Below are positions 46,101 to 64,000 of a DNA stretch of 64,000 nt, piece after piece. Both the position numbers and the translations under genes were made by a program. The notes under the pieces are model-generated. The model was not told where the DNA came from. It made no database searches and saw only the letters and a list, made by a program, of their open reading frames with translations. The stretch's first letter is position 1. Each line of letters begins with the position of its first letter. The DNA comes from Turnera subulata (lineage: Eukaryota > Streptophyta > Magnoliopsida > Malpighiales > Passifloraceae), in contig JAKUCV010002273.1 of the NCBI GenBank assembly GCA_028386065.3, forward strand, positions 50,652 to 114,651, given 5' to 3'.

Positions 46101-47311
46101 GTCTCGACTTAACTTCTAGACTCTAAAGAGAAACTACACCGCCTCTCCACAATTCTTGGTGGTCATTCTATCCATACTGAGCAATTCGATCTACAATCTT
46201 CGGTAGACTCTCACTTGCACTTCTTGTTCACCCCTAGGAATGCATCATCCCCTTTGTCATCTTCACCATTATCTCCTAACCTTCCCCATTGTCTTCTCAT
46301 CGTGTCTCAGCCATCATTCTCACCGCAATCTTCAATGCTTCCCAATTGTTGGGGCTTGCATCTTGTTCATTTGAGAAGGCCCAATGGCAATGTCTCCTCT
46401 TGATACCCTAGCTCTGCTCATCAACTCGGCTTCTTAGTTCGGTCCCTCATCGTATGGTTCTTCTCTCAGCTTCTCATCTTGGCTCATCAACTCGGTTCAC
46501 AAATAAAAACTGGGACTTACATCTCCGTCCTTGAATAAGGTCCCATCAAGTCACCTCATCTCACCTCTCCTGTTGTAAATAGTGGGGCTTACATCTCCTC
46601 TCACGAGAAGGCCCAAAGTCACCTTGGCGTCTTAATTTGGTGCTTCACCATTGTTTCTGCCTACTTCCCATCTTTTGCTTTGGGATACATCCATGACTTC
46701 CAATGTCTCCCCTATCTCCTTGCTTGTCTTCCACTCGCAGGATCATCGTCTTTGGGATTCATCCAGTGTCTTCACCACCTCCTTGCCTACCTCTCATTCA
46801 CAGTCATTGCCTTGGGATACATCCATCATCTGTAATATCTTCACCTCCTCCCTCCAACTAAGGCATTCCTCACCTAAGGGTAGAATTCTAGTAATAAAGT
46901 TCAAGGTCACCTGGAGCCCTAGACTTAAGCTTTGTTTTCTTTCAAAACATTTGGACGCGGTAGGAAAACACGATGGAATAAATTCGCAAAACATGTTTTA
47001 TTATTCTTTCAAAACATTTCTTCCCTTTTCTTTATTTGAAGACTCAAGTCCAAAAAGATGAGGATTTTAAAAAGTGAGACACCCTAGTTCGAATTTGTGT
47101 TTATGCTTTAAAAAACATGTAATGCAATGCTCGATGTGTGCAAATGTAAATTCCCTAAAACAAGGTAGACTGATTGAACATAGATGTCAACTAGGGAAAC
47201 AACACCAAAATCTTATCATTGGCTTAAACATGTATACTTACTCCTCTTGTGTTCGTTTACTACACTCATCAATTCATACTACGCAATATAGCATCCTACA
47301 CAGAGTTAGCG
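43145..47311 (-). other. Element C internal non-coding region
   Basis: 43,145-43,860 is rich in irregular 'catgcccctag' and 'gggcatgac' words, again complementary to one another. 44,090-44,270 is a pyrimidine tract. 44,780-44,878 holds the doubled 'gggttttcaacctagc' unit shared with A. 45,540-47,310 matches B. No protein gene is supported. Confidence 0.6.
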
Positions 47312-47809
47312 CGTGAGGACCCGATCCAAGATTAATTGGGCCTCCTCACATATCCCTTTACACCTTCTTCTTAACCATCACCCAATATCTTTGGAGTCGC
47401 CACCCGAATTTTATTATAGGACGAAATTCAGGAAAAACCGTTCTTGAATCCCAATGACTCCGTTTAAGGCAACCGATTAGCGAAACAAAGATATTGGGCC
47501 CGGGGGTACGTCACGGACGGGAAGGTGTTAGGCATTCATCCGTGTTGGGGCCGAAACTTTGTGCAGTTGAGGAATAATTGCATGCCTTGTGAAAATGTGT
47601 CTTGTGTGGAAACAAAAAACAAAATTGAATTGAAACAGAAAAGGAAAATAAAAATAATTTGGCTTGAGTTTCCACCACTTGAAACCACCAACGTACCCCG
47701 GCGACCGGGTTCAAAGCACACGTAGTTCTTGATATGGCATCACAACAACAATTATATCCTCAATAACATCAGCAAATCACCAACAAGCAATAGAAAAAAA
47801 TGGAATTTA
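47312..47809 (-). repeat. Element C 5' LTR, truncated
   Basis: About 500 bp very similar to 39,801-40,290. It breaks off at 'tagaaaaaaatggaattta', where a MITE starts, and the rest of the LTR is not found after the MITE. Confidence 0.8.
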
Positions 47810-48105
47810 GGTTTTGTTCAACTATGTACCTAAACTTTTATTTTGTCCAATTATACATTTAAACTTCTAATTACGGTTTGTGTACCCCAGTCCCCAAAAA
47901 ATATCAATGGATCCCACATCCGGTCACCTGAGGCTCAATCCAATCCATGTACCCAAAACTGCTAGTGGGTTCCGCATCCGATCAGCTAAGTCAGAACCTG
48001 AAGTTGACCGAGATACATGATTGAACTAAGAATAGAAGTCAATACTAAAGATTTGGGTATATAATTAAACAAAATAAAAATTTAAGTAGACAAATGAACT
48101 AAACC
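47810..48105. mobile_element. MITE with inverted ends of about 45 bp
   Basis: The left end 'ggttttgttcaactatgtac' and following bases are the approximate inverse of the right end, which reads 'aatgaactaaacc' at 48,093-48,105. The element is 296 bp with no coding capacity. A target duplication is not clear, so the superfamily is open. Confidence 0.6.
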
Positions 48106-49161
48106 ACTATCTTAGCTCCTGCACTCTCCCCTGACTTAAAATTAACATTTTGGTTTGAGATTTTCAATCCGTTTGCTTGAATGGGTCAACCCGATACGTC
48201 ACGACAATTAACAGGTCAAGTCGTGGGTTGACCTGCCTAACCCAAGAGGTACCTCTTTATGACCCAATTATATTTTACTATATTAATATAACATTTACTT
48301 AATATTTAAGACAAAAAAATATTAAAATTATCCAAAAAAAATTATAAATGCTTTAAAATATTATTACAATATATAATTTGATTTAATATATGCAAAAATC
48401 TAATTGTATGCCTATTTGTTTTTAACAAAATCAACTTGTGCAAAATAAAAAAATTACAAACTAATTTTAAGGCTTGATAGATTTAAAAAGATAACCCACG
48501 TATCAACCTGAAGCCAACATGGTTAAAAACGAATAGGACATAACATGACATGATCATTAAATGGGTTAGATCGGGTTGAAGAATCAAAACCCGTTTACAT
48601 ACTCAACCCGACACGACAACACAAATTGCGATGTCTAACTCCATGCTATTTCACTATGCAAAGTTCCAAACTCAAAATCCCCAAATTCCTAATTTCTCAA
48701 ATCCTAAATCCATAAATCCCCAAACTAAAGCCTACTCCGGAATTTCTTCCCAACTTATCAATCAGTGTCGGTATAGACTAACGACGCTGACCATATTTAT
48801 CTTGCTTCCGTGAAATCCGTAACTCAAAAGAGAGAACTAGATCTATGAGTTTGGAACATGGGGTATTTGTGTTGTCTTAGAAATGGTCCATTTTTGCAAG
48901 TCGAATGACATGTGTCGTGATTTGACTAGTATAGGGCTAGGAAAAAAATAGTGAACCAGCATTTGAATACGTGCTGTTACATTATTTTCTTCTCTACTGT
49001 CAAAACTGGAAGACCCAGATACACAATTGCACAGTAAGGAAAAGCAAACAAAAATACAAGAAACTGCCTAATCTTACATAATTCTCTATCTCTTTCTATC
49101 CGTTGACATTAAACAATTTAAAGGATCCTTCTCATCTGTTTAGAAAAAAAGAATGCTCCTT
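48106..49161. other. Intergenic, 3' of the uS2m/UGPase-like gene
   Basis: No gene. 48,180-48,630 has scattered 'caacccgacacgac' and 'gggttgacctg' words resembling a decayed hAT-type MITE; this is weak. The 3' UTR of the minus-strand gene probably lies at about 48,900-49,161. Confidence 0.35.
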
Positions 49162-55314
<6,153 letters not shown>

Positions 55315-55990
55315 TTCCTTTTGCCTTTTTGCTCTCCAAAACTGGGTTTTGTGTGCCCCCTTTTTTATTTATTGGTGCATAATAATTGGATGTGTGTACG
55401 CAATGTGATTTTGTGAGTGGCCCCTTTTTTTTCTCGCTTTTACAGTGATTGTGCGAAAGTAGTAGGGTTTATGCCTAAAGGTTTTGTTCTGTGTTTCTTA
55501 GATGATGAAGAAGAAGTGTCTCTGTGTGCGTGCGTGTGTGTCCGTAATACTGGGTCGGGTTTGGGTCATGCTACGGAGTGGGTTTGTCGTTTTTCTCTTT
55601 CCATTAAAACTTTTCTTATTAACCCAATAATTACTTCTCTTTTTTTTTCTTTGAGAAAACCCAATAATTACTTTAGAATTATTTTTCCAACTTTTGATTG
55701 AAAAAAAATAACAACATCTCTTTAGCAAATGATTGGTTATTAATATTACTAGTGTATTCCTCAAAAAAAATATTACCAGTGTATACTCTATGAAAAAGAA
55801 AAACAACTAATACTAAATTACCTCTGGGTAGTGTGTCCTATAGGAAGAAAAACCAATCCCTAAATCACCTTTTAGAATTTTATGGTGGTCAGGTTGTACC
55901 AAGTATAATGTTTACTTGGTACAACGTAACTATATTCCAACATATGTTTGCTTATTATACAATAAATATATTCCCTATTTTTTTTTTTTT
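55315..55990 (-). promoter_or_regulatory. Upstream region of the uS2m gene
   Basis: No gene. On the minus strand, CCAAT and AATAAATAAAA (about 55,358-55,385) could be CAAT and TATA-like elements 40-70 bases before the ATG. The rest is A/T-rich with short 'caataattacttt' direct repeats. The assignment is weak. Confidence 0.3.
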
Positions 55991-56364
55991 ATATGGCTAA
56001 GTGGTAAAGCCTTCAGCCTGCCATCTCTAGGATTCGGTTCGAGTCTCGGCGCTTCCGGTCAAGCCCCATAGTATGATGTGGCCGAATATGGCCTTCCACA
56101 CGGTGGGGTGGTGGCCGTTGAGCCCGCTGACTCCCCGACACTATGACGTGTAACAGGCGAGGGTGACCGTTGAGCCCGCTGACTCCCCGACACTGACACT
56201 ATGACGTGTAACAGGCGAGGGTATCCGTTGGTGCCCCGGTAGGTTGTCTCTCCTATGAGGAGGGTCTAATGCCAGGATGTAACCGGTATTGACCGGGGCC
56301 TGGACCGACAGGGCAATGATGACACCACTGATGCCTTTTTTTTCTCGTCAAAAAAAAAAAAAAC
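55991..56364 (+). mobile_element. tRNA-derived SINE with internal duplication
   Basis: RNA polymerase III boxes are clear: box A TGGCTAAGTGG (55,994-56,004) and box B GGTTCGAGTC (56,036-56,045), spaced as in tRNA. A body of about 300 bp and a terminal A run (56,350-56,363) follow. The body carries a direct duplication of about 55 bp ('ccgttgagcccgctgactcc' ... 'gtaacaggcgagggt') at about 56,113-56,222. The tRNA-like head has no full cloverleaf, so it is not a tRNA gene. It lies between two genes, about 400 bases past the MLO stop codon. Confidence 0.8.
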
Positions 56365-56777
56365 AAACAGAAACTTCTTTCTTTTTTTCCAAAAAAATCA
56401 CTCTTCCATGAGAAATATGTCTGCCAGAGCGATCTGTGCATATGCTGAGAACAGCTACCTTATCAGTCCTAGAAGAAAATGTTATTGCTTATGGTTCTAG
56501 GAGGGTATCAACCTGAAATTCTATGAGGCTATGGATTGAATCAATCTGCAATATAACTTCAGATTAAATTACTCAAATGTGCAATTGCAATCGGATCACA
56601 TTAATAGCCTATACTTAACAATCTAAAAAGACTATTGCTTGGATGCACAATCTCACAATGACATACTTCCAGTTCAGTGCATCCTGTATACAGCATCTAC
56701 TACCACCTGTTGTATCATTTTACAAAGCTAGCATCTTCTTGGGGCAAGACCGGTTTATGGCAATTTCACAGTGCATT
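56365..56777 (-). other. 3' flank of the MLO gene
   Basis: No gene. It probably includes the 3' UTR of the minus-strand MLO gene. No clear polyadenylation signal was singled out. Confidence 0.4.
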
Positions 56778-59700
56778 TCATCTGTTTTCATCGCGACCGG
56801 ATGAGTGCAGTATCTCCCCAGGAGCAGAAGCATCTCCCGTAGTAGAACCAGTGTGAGAAGTAGATTGGGCGGAGCCTTCGGCAGCTTTTAGTCCTCTAAG
56901 TTTACCCAGCTGAATTCCCACCGTAGAACCAGTATGAGAACTTGCTTCCGTAGATCCTTCAGTCCCTGCTCTTTGTTCTTTCTTCTGCCTCGCCTTCTGA
57001 GCCCAACCAACAACAGCTACTTGCACATGCTCCTCAAATATGGCCTTCTTGAAAGAGCTTCCCATCTTCATCGAATAGCAAAGTAATAATGTTAGATTTA
57101 AGAATTCTACTAAGTAAATGCAGAAAGAAATGTATGCTTCATTAGTTTGACGAACTCCACCGACCTGTGTGACAATGGCATAGAGCGGAAGTGTACTGTA
57201 ACTACATAGTACCTGAATGAACACCCTAGACAAAGAGGAAAAGGGAAGAAGGCACTAACATCAAATTAATATCTTTCAACTTCAGGGAAAATGCATGGTG
57301 GATAAAAAGGTTACTAGCTTTATACCCGATAACAAGCCTTGGTATAATATATCTAACTTGTCCCATAATGCAGGAATCAAACCCATATTGAACCTGCACG
57401 AATTCAAAACAAATAACGATTATATTCATGTTGGTGACTCCACAGAGAAACTTTGGCCAAAGGTTTTCAGCTTACCCATATCCAGAAGAAAAATGCAATC
57501 TCAAATGCATTTTGAAAGAGGATGAAGTGGATCAAGAAGAGGATGATGCCAGGCTTATGAAACCAGAAATGATCATCTGATGGCTGAACTACTAATTCAC
57601 CTTCTATGGCTACATGCTTCTCAGCAACCTCATAAGCCAATTGAGTGATTACATGCTCCAACTTAGTGCCAACTGCAAGTAGAAGCTGAAAAACTAGTAT
57701 GTAAGCCAACAATAAAAAATACCCCAGATTTGTGCAATTAATCCTTCATGTCAGAGATGAATGTTCATAATCACAGAGGACTAGGACAAAAGAACTTTAG
57801 CTTCAGAAAATACTTGAAATATATATCTAACAAAATAAGAGACTCAGACTAACAATTAATATTTGTCCTCGAATACTTTTTTGTTATCGGCATCGACATC
57901 TGCGTGATAACATAATTGGATTTACAAGAAACATAATGGAATTTACTGACATACGCCACAACAAGCAAGCAAGTAGTTAGGGCGCCAAGCTACTCAAATT
58001 ATCTTTATTTTACTTTGTTCCCAAGACTGGGTTTTATGGCAGGAGAAAAAAATTGACAAAAGTAGCATAATGAAGAGTTATATATCCAAGTTTGAAGGTA
58101 AAATGTTTTGTTCTAATATTATAGGAATAATCCTTGAAGTGATGTGTTAAAGAAACCAAAATGAATTCCAACCATGCTTCTGATTCCCTCCTAGTAAATC
58201 ACATACACAGCCCTCACACTCCCAACCCTGTGCTCACATGCTGGTTAGACAGCTACAGTTAAATATTAAACATGGAATCAGGTTTCAGCTAGAAAAATGA
58301 AACTGCTAGAACATCATGTTTGAACTAACACGGACATCCGAAACAGACTAAAACTTCGAAAAATAAAAATTACACACACGACCAAAATAGAATATAACCA
58401 AGTATACTCACAATGAAAGGGATAAAAGCTATCCAGAAATATGTATGCCAACCTGCAACGAACAAATAAAATTACCATTAGAAACAACATCTACTAGTAA
58501 CCTTACCAAAAATAAAACCAATGGTCATGATGATTATGAAGAAGTGGCTAGCAAAATCTACATTCGCCTCCATATTCATATGACACTGTGCAGTGACAAT
58601 GCACAATGTGGATTACAGGCCAAGGTGTTGTACATTTAACTTCCACAATTATGATCATGGGATAGGCAGCGCTGAACAATATCTTAATTTATTTGCTACA
58701 TTGAAAGGCATGTAGTGAATGCAACAGATGGATGACAAATTCCAAACATTGGGGCAGAGGAAGAGCTCATGACTATAGGACCTAATCGCAGACAGTAGTT
58801 AGCAGGTTCCTTTAGCTGCCACATCATAACAACCCAAGTCATATCGTGAACGAGTGATGAAGATGGATGTTGGATATAAGGGCAGCAAAACAGAAACGGA
58901 AGGGGCCAAAAGCAATAGTACAGTAAAGTTTTCAACATCAAAAAATTCTAATATTTGGGCATATGGGCAGTAGGTAACAACAGATCAGTAAGCCGCAACT
59001 GCCAAATCCTCTGCCACAAATTTCCCTACGTACATCCCAAGTTATAGAATATAGGGAGTTGTGCTAGAGTAGGCAATAATAAAGTTGCCAACAAAAAATA
59101 ATATAGGGAGTAGTACAGTAAAGTTTTCAACATCAAAAAATTCTAATATTTGGGCATATGGGCAGTAGGTAACAACAGATCAGTAAGCCGCAACTGCCAA
59201 ATCCTCTGCCACAAATTTCTCTACGTACATCCCATGTTATAGAATATAGGGTTGCTTTAGTAAATGAGGTAAAGAACGGTAGTGAAGACTTTGCTGGGGC
59301 CACATATGGGCCCACCACACTATGCTGTATGCCTTCATAACACATCATTTGGTAAGATTACGTGGAAAACATATGTGGCAAAAGTAGCATTATACCCACA
59401 CAAAAAAAGTACACTGAAGAGAGCATAAGAAGAAGTCTGCTAAAAGCATTGGCTACCACATAAAATGAGGGATATTACTTCTCATTACATGCAGATTACT
59501 TGACATAGTATGATCAAGAACAGAAGACAGAACAGCATAGTCTGTGAGGGCAAGTGATTAAAACAATAGGTAGATAAGAACATTTTCTGGACGATCCATA
59601 TCAAAGAAGCGAGTATGGATCTAAAAAGAGCCACCAGTTAGATCGAACGCACATTTTGGGTATCTGAGATCAAAGCATATTGGTGGCTGCATAGTATTTA

Positions 59701-62700
59701 TCCAGGAATACAAAATTAACAACAGATACCAAATACAAATTATATATTAGCTACAGATGGATTAACATACCACTGACATTGAGCAATAAGAAGACAACCA
59801 CAAAAACCCAAAGATACCAACTGCAGCCAATAAATTACCAAAAATATTAGTAAACAGATTGAGCAATAAAGATAAAGGAGAAGACGGGAACAAATAAACA
59901 AAATCAGATATCACTTACCTTATGCCCACAACTTTCTTGAAGTCATCTTCAAGGGCACGGAGCATGTATCTGTGAAAATTAAACTTGGGGTTCCCTCTAC
60001 AATGTGTCTACGGCACAAATGGCATCGAAGGGAAAAGATATGCATAAGATGAGAGTGAGCAATTAAGAAGCCAAATTTCAATGAGAAAAAACTAACCTTA
60101 AACAAATCTAATTTACCATGATGAAACCCAACCGAAGGGTGATGTAGTCTGATCTGGTCACAGATGCATAGAATTGCTTGAAAAAAGAAAGCTGATTGAC
60201 AGTAGAGAAAACAGAAAATAAACGAAGGTCAGTTCAGAGTTTGAAATTATTTGCATCAACCAAAATAGAAGCGTGGGCCATCAGAATTATCTGTAGCCCC
60301 ATCTTACCATACACGGTCAACCTATGGTTTTTGTTTTGACAAGTATGAAGCAAGAAGTAGAATATTTATGCAGGTCCTACATAAGAGGGCACATTTACAA
60401 CAGAAGGCAAAGTAAGTACAGGCAATACTTCATGCAGCTTACTGGGTGGTATAGATGAACCACTTTATCCAGATTATTCATACAAGCATAATCTCTAACA
60501 AGGAAGTCCTGAGAGTGAAATAATGTACGCTGATGAGCAGAAATCTAACCATTGAAAACAAAAACAAGACAAAGGTAACATTATTTCTTTTTAAAAGGAG
60601 AGAGGGAAGGGACATTCTTCAATTTGTTTTAAGATTTCCCTAGAAAAACAATAAGAAAGCTCAAAAAATAAGTGTCCAACTGCGCATAGACAACCCCCTC
60701 ATCTAACATAAACCAGATACAATGAGTATAGTTGTATTAACAGCAGACTTCATATGGAAGGAAATGACCAAAAACACCACCAACTCTTCTATACCAATAA
60801 TGATATGTACACTTAGTATTCTATTACTTTTGTAGGAAAAGCATAATTTACAAATCAGCAACTTGCTGATGAATGAAAGATAGGAAAAAGACCACAGACT
60901 CTTGCACAACTTAGGTGCAGTATCCCCTACTTTACGGGCGAAAAAGATAGACTAGATTTTAACTTACCAACCACCCCATCAGAGCTGAATCTTTGCCAAT
61001 ACCCAGAAAATGCTCCTTTATAAATGCATGCTGATGAACATGTGTGACCTGCTGCTTTAAAACTGCAATATCACACTTTCGAGATCAGAAACAATGAGCA
61101 CTAAAAAGAAGGCGATCAATGTAAATCTGCTTTGCAGTAGCTCAATCGGTCACTCTCTTAAGCATAAAGCCACTCTACCAAGAAAAAGAGAGGTAACAGT
61201 GAGCTAAATAATTTCCATAAAAGTCGACACTGTGTTACCTAGTCTACATTCTACAATGCCATCTTAACAGTAGAGCTTTAGGTTGGCTACATTTAAAAAT
61301 GATGTATGCTTCTGCTAAAAGTAATTTCAGTTCACCCGGAAAACATCTTTACCTTCTTCTGTATCATAACGGTCTTGCGCAATCGACTTCTCCCAGTGAT
61401 GCCATTGACGAATCTAAAACATGGCAAAAGAAATAGAAGAGAAAGATTGAGGAAGGAAAACAAATAATCTAGCAAGCACAGTAGAAGAACATGAAGAACT
61501 AGAATTGTAATAAACATTCACCTTTGCACCACCAAACAGAACAGTGAGAGCACAGAAGGTCACATGGACAATGGCCAGAACGAAGATGAAGATATGTAGA
61601 TGGTGTATTGCTTCTATAGATAGCAATGGCACCTTACCCTGCAGAAAGTGTGGAAGAAAACCAACTAAATGAGAGTGCATTGTTCTGTCACTAAAGCATC
61701 AAGGAAACATAGGTAACATAAAAAATTCAAAGCATTTAAATCCATGAAGAGGCAATCAAGCATTTCCTTTTCCAGTCATCCTATTTCATCATTCTTTCTT
61801 CCAGTGTACTGTAGAAAGACTGAGCACGGGTTGAAATTTCCGTCCAGCTTGAAACTATATCATAAACGAACTCAGTTTAACTCAATGGTCTGTTGGATTT
61901 ATTTGGAATAACTAATTATGGGAAGACCAATATGAAGAAACCTTAGGATCTAATGCGAGAATGACTCCATCACTAGCAGTTTTTTCACAGCATGAAAGTA
62001 CCACTAGAACTAGATTATGAATCTTCTATGTTCGTTCATAAAGATCCATGTAGACTTATGTGCTAGGATCAAAGAAACTCCTCCATCATTTTGTTCTCTT
62101 TTTCTTTTCTTTTCTTTTCCATATTTGTAATGGAAGGGAAATAGCTGACTGCTGCTTTTCAATTCCTAACTGTTTCTTTTCCTAACCTCACCAGCAATTC
62201 CTTTTCAGAAAGTGGAGGAAGATTATGCAATAATGCCTCTAAAGACGGCCATAGCCATCAAATTCAAAAGGGTTAAGATTCGATTTGAGATAATGAATGT
62301 GCTACCTTCTTGGCACAATACCCAACTGCTTCAGATGATCCTTCAGCCAGAAGGCGCCTGGCAATCGTGGTTGCAAGAAATTCTTGGAGATGTTCGGTTG
62401 TAGGTGTAGCATCGGATCCGTGTTGTGGCTTTTTCTTGTCTTTGAGGCTACAAGGGAGCATATGGCTGACCACATTTTGTTTCACGCAGATTTTGGATAT
62501 GAAGTTTTGGGACACCGTCAACAACAGAGATATGAAACCCAAAAGCATCAACTCTGCGATGAGAAAATACGCCAGAAAAAAAGTAGAATTATTGACCATC
62601 ACAAACAAGAGTTAGACAAATAGAGCCACCACATACACGAATATCATCAGTACATACATCAGCAAAGGCAGCAGAATCAAAACACATATAGATACCCAAA

Positions 62701-63093
62701 GATCGAGGAAAAAAGAAGCCAGTTTATGATTTTTGTGTGGGGGGACCATATTCACAACCGACCCTCAGTTTTGGGGGAAAAGACAAGTCCTTTGGAATGG
62801 ATGGATGGAATACAAAAGAGGGTATACAGATATGCCCAGTAGAAACTAGGGGGGGGAAAAAATGCAGGTGAGAAAGAAGCAATAGAAATAAGAAGAGAAG
62901 AGGGAGAACCTTCTTTGACTTTCTGGAGGGCTTCAAAGAGAGGTTTTTGTTTCTTCTTCTTGAGATAAATACCGCCATAATGAAGGGCTCTCTCCACAGC
63001 AAGAGATATGGCCACTATCACTGTGCACACTGCAGCCACTACCCATGTGGGTGTGTACTCTAGATTCTCCCCTTCACCTCCACCACCAGCCAT
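56778..63093 (-). CDS. MLO1-like: MLO1-type seven-transmembrane protein (528 residues, 13 exons)
   Basis: Exons: 63093-62910, 62553-62306, 61638-61522, 61413-61353, 61062-60968, 60191-60117, 60007-59919, 59820-59771, 58452-58412, 57685-57476, 57393-57326, 57225-57165, 57065-56778. The sum is 1,587 bases, in frame. Motifs are TPTWVVAAVCTVIVAISLAV (first membrane helix), KKKQKPLFEALQKVKEELML, HHLHIFIFVLAIVHV, HAFIKEHFLGIGKDS, YITLRLGFIMTHC, ALEDDFKKVVGISWYLW, VGTKLEHVI, HFWFHKPGIILFLIHF and VLCSYSTLPLYAIVTQMGSS. A cytosolic C-terminus follows with the calmodulin-binding region (GWAQKARQKKEQ) and a repeated SSHTGST. MLO proteins sit in the plasma membrane and act as calcium channels in powdery-mildew susceptibility, pollen or root responses. 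Similarity is closest to the MLO1 group. The start at MAGGGGEG is preferred to an in-frame ATG 24 bases upstream. It appears intact. Confidence 0.93.
58916..59251. repeat. Tandem duplication inside MLO intron 8
   Basis: 141 bases at 58,916-59,056 recur at 59,111-59,251 (offset 195). Two substitutions were noticed (ttccct/ttctct and caagtt/catgtt). Only intron sequence is affected. Confidence 0.9.
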
Positions 63094-63400
63094 TCCCTCT
63101 TTCCTTGTCTTTCTCACTAACCAATCTCAAGATTTGTCCACCACAACCACCACAAATGAAAACAGATAGACAACTTCTTACGCTACAGAACCTATCTCCT
63201 CCTATATGAGAACATTTTATGGGAACCAAATCTCTGTCTTGGTCTTTCTTTTCTTTTTGAGATGTTGGTGGGTGTGTTTATTTAAGTGGTGGTCCCTCTC
63301 CTGACTTGTACTTAAAATTATAATACAACACTAAAGTCGACTTCTTCTTCTTCACTTTTCTCACTCTCACTTTTCTCTTATGTTTTGTTTTGTTTTGTTT
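63094..63400 (-). promoter_or_regulatory. MLO leader and core promoter region
   Basis: The minus strand shows CTTAAATAAACAC at about 63,274-63,286 as a TATA-like element about 190 bases before the ATG, and a pyrimidine/GAAG-rich leader. The transcription start is not known. Confidence 0.35.
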
Positions 63401-64000
63401 ATGTTAACTGTTTAGGTTAGTTATGGGTTTGAGTGGGTCTTCTCCGTTAAACATTTCATGGCTGTCGTGTCCCCCGCGTACTTATTAATGTGTTCCTCGG
63501 ATTGCGCCAGTTATGTTCTGGACGCGGAGAATCTGGTTCCCCCACCATTTATGGAGGAGCATTTAGATAAAATCAGATCTTTTAAAAACATTTCCTGATG
63601 TAAAACAGAATCAGGGGGTGTCTATTCTTTATTGATATTGGATAGTTGATGTACATGGTATGAGTTGTGTGCAAAGGCAGAGAATCGGGAGTGAGGAGAG
63701 GAGAAAGAGAGAGAGAGAGAGAGTCCGGCTGGAGAATGAGAGGAAGCCCCCCAAAATATCTGATTTTTGGGGTATTTATTTGGAGTCAGCCCGACCACGT
63801 ATCGTGCTCCGATTGGTTGTCGTCAGATCACCTTTGGATAAACACGTTGATAAGGTTTCGTGGGCCTCCCGACTTTGGGCCTCGTCTACAGGTCCTGGGC
63901 CTCGTCTGCAGGTCCTGGTCCCTGATCCTTGGGCCTCATCATGGGCCCTGACGTCTTTGGGCCTGCTCATCGGGTTGGGCCTATCTATATCAAGAGCTCC
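63401..64000. other. Upstream intergenic sequence
   Basis: No gene. A (GA)n microsatellite lies at about 63,704-63,722. At 63,868-63,960 there are repeats of 'gggcctcgtctacaggtcct' and 'gggcctc' words. It may be the edge of another transposon. Confidence 0.45.

Larger units (their letters stand above)
39801..47809 (-). mobile_element. Element C: Tat/Ogre-like derivative without PMD gene or primer site
   Basis: 3' LTR 39,801-41,404, internal 41,405-47,311, 5' LTR truncated (47,312-47,809). It has hairpin arrays near the 3' LTR as in A and 3' internal blocks matching B and A. The PMD gene is absent. Directly before the 5' LTR the CCACTGGGGA primer region present in A and B is missing; in B about 430 bases separate the same left sequence from the LTR. 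Orientation follows from homology with A. Confidence 0.75.

Noticed and set aside
55991..56060. tRNA gene
   Set aside because: Boxes A and B are present but no full cloverleaf or discriminator; the A-tail and long body show a SINE.
62273..62623. Plus-strand ORFs over MLO exon 2
   Set aside because: Antisense shadows of a well-supported MLO exon.

Overview
The window is nuclear DNA of a flowering plant, very probably a eudicot. Two multi-exon genes with canonical plant introns lie at the right end: an MLO1-type seven-transmembrane protein and a nuclear mitochondrial ribosomal protein uS2 joined to a UDP-glucose-pyrophosphorylase-like domain. The rest is nested LTR retrotransposons with plant-specific hallmarks. 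The species cannot be told from the sequence.

Layout. Bases 1-30,330 are a three-level nest. The outermost element (B, minus strand) shows as internal sequence at 1-458 and 27,128-29,461 plus an LTR from 29,462. It is split by element A (459-27,127, minus strand), a Tat/Ogre-like non-autonomous element with 1.6-kb LTRs, a primer site resembling that of Tat/Ogre elements, a polypurine tract and an antisense, intron-containing plant-mobile-domain (PMD) gene. A is itself interrupted by two decayed Ty3/gypsy elements with exact 5-bp target duplications. Element 1 (6,749-15,255, minus strand, Tekay/Del-type with chromodomain, duplication CCTAC) sits inside the PMD gene. Element 2 (17,856-25,232, plus strand, CRM-like, with pol reading into the 3' LTR, duplication AATGT) sits near A's primer site.

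Bases 30,430-39,800 hold MITE-like arms, a 3-kb solo LTR (34,931-37,980) and an inverted relative of it; no convincing gene is seen. Bases 39,801-47,809 are a third Tat-like copy (C), without PMD gene or primer site and cut off by a MITE. Bases 49,162-55,314 (minus) are the uS2m/UGPase-like gene, 55,991-56,364 a tRNA-derived SINE, and 56,778-63,093 (minus) the MLO gene of 13 exons and 528 codons.

Most notable: (1) elements A and C carry dense arrays of short hairpins in which the loop is constant (ATCATCTCA, or CGG/TGG) while the two stem halves change together. Examples are CTTTGGGA/TCCCAAAG, GATAGA/TCTATC, CAAAGA/TCTTTG, CGAGGAC/GTCCTCG and CGAGAAC/GTTCTCG. I know of no described system that matches this. 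(2) The uS2m and UGPase-like exons form one uninterrupted 625-codon frame over 20 exons. The UGPase-like part has lost the glycine-rich nucleotide loop and other active-site motifs, so it looks like a pseudoenzyme fused to, or produced by alternative RNA processing with, a mitochondrial ribosomal protein. All calls come from reading the sequence; no search or folding program was run.
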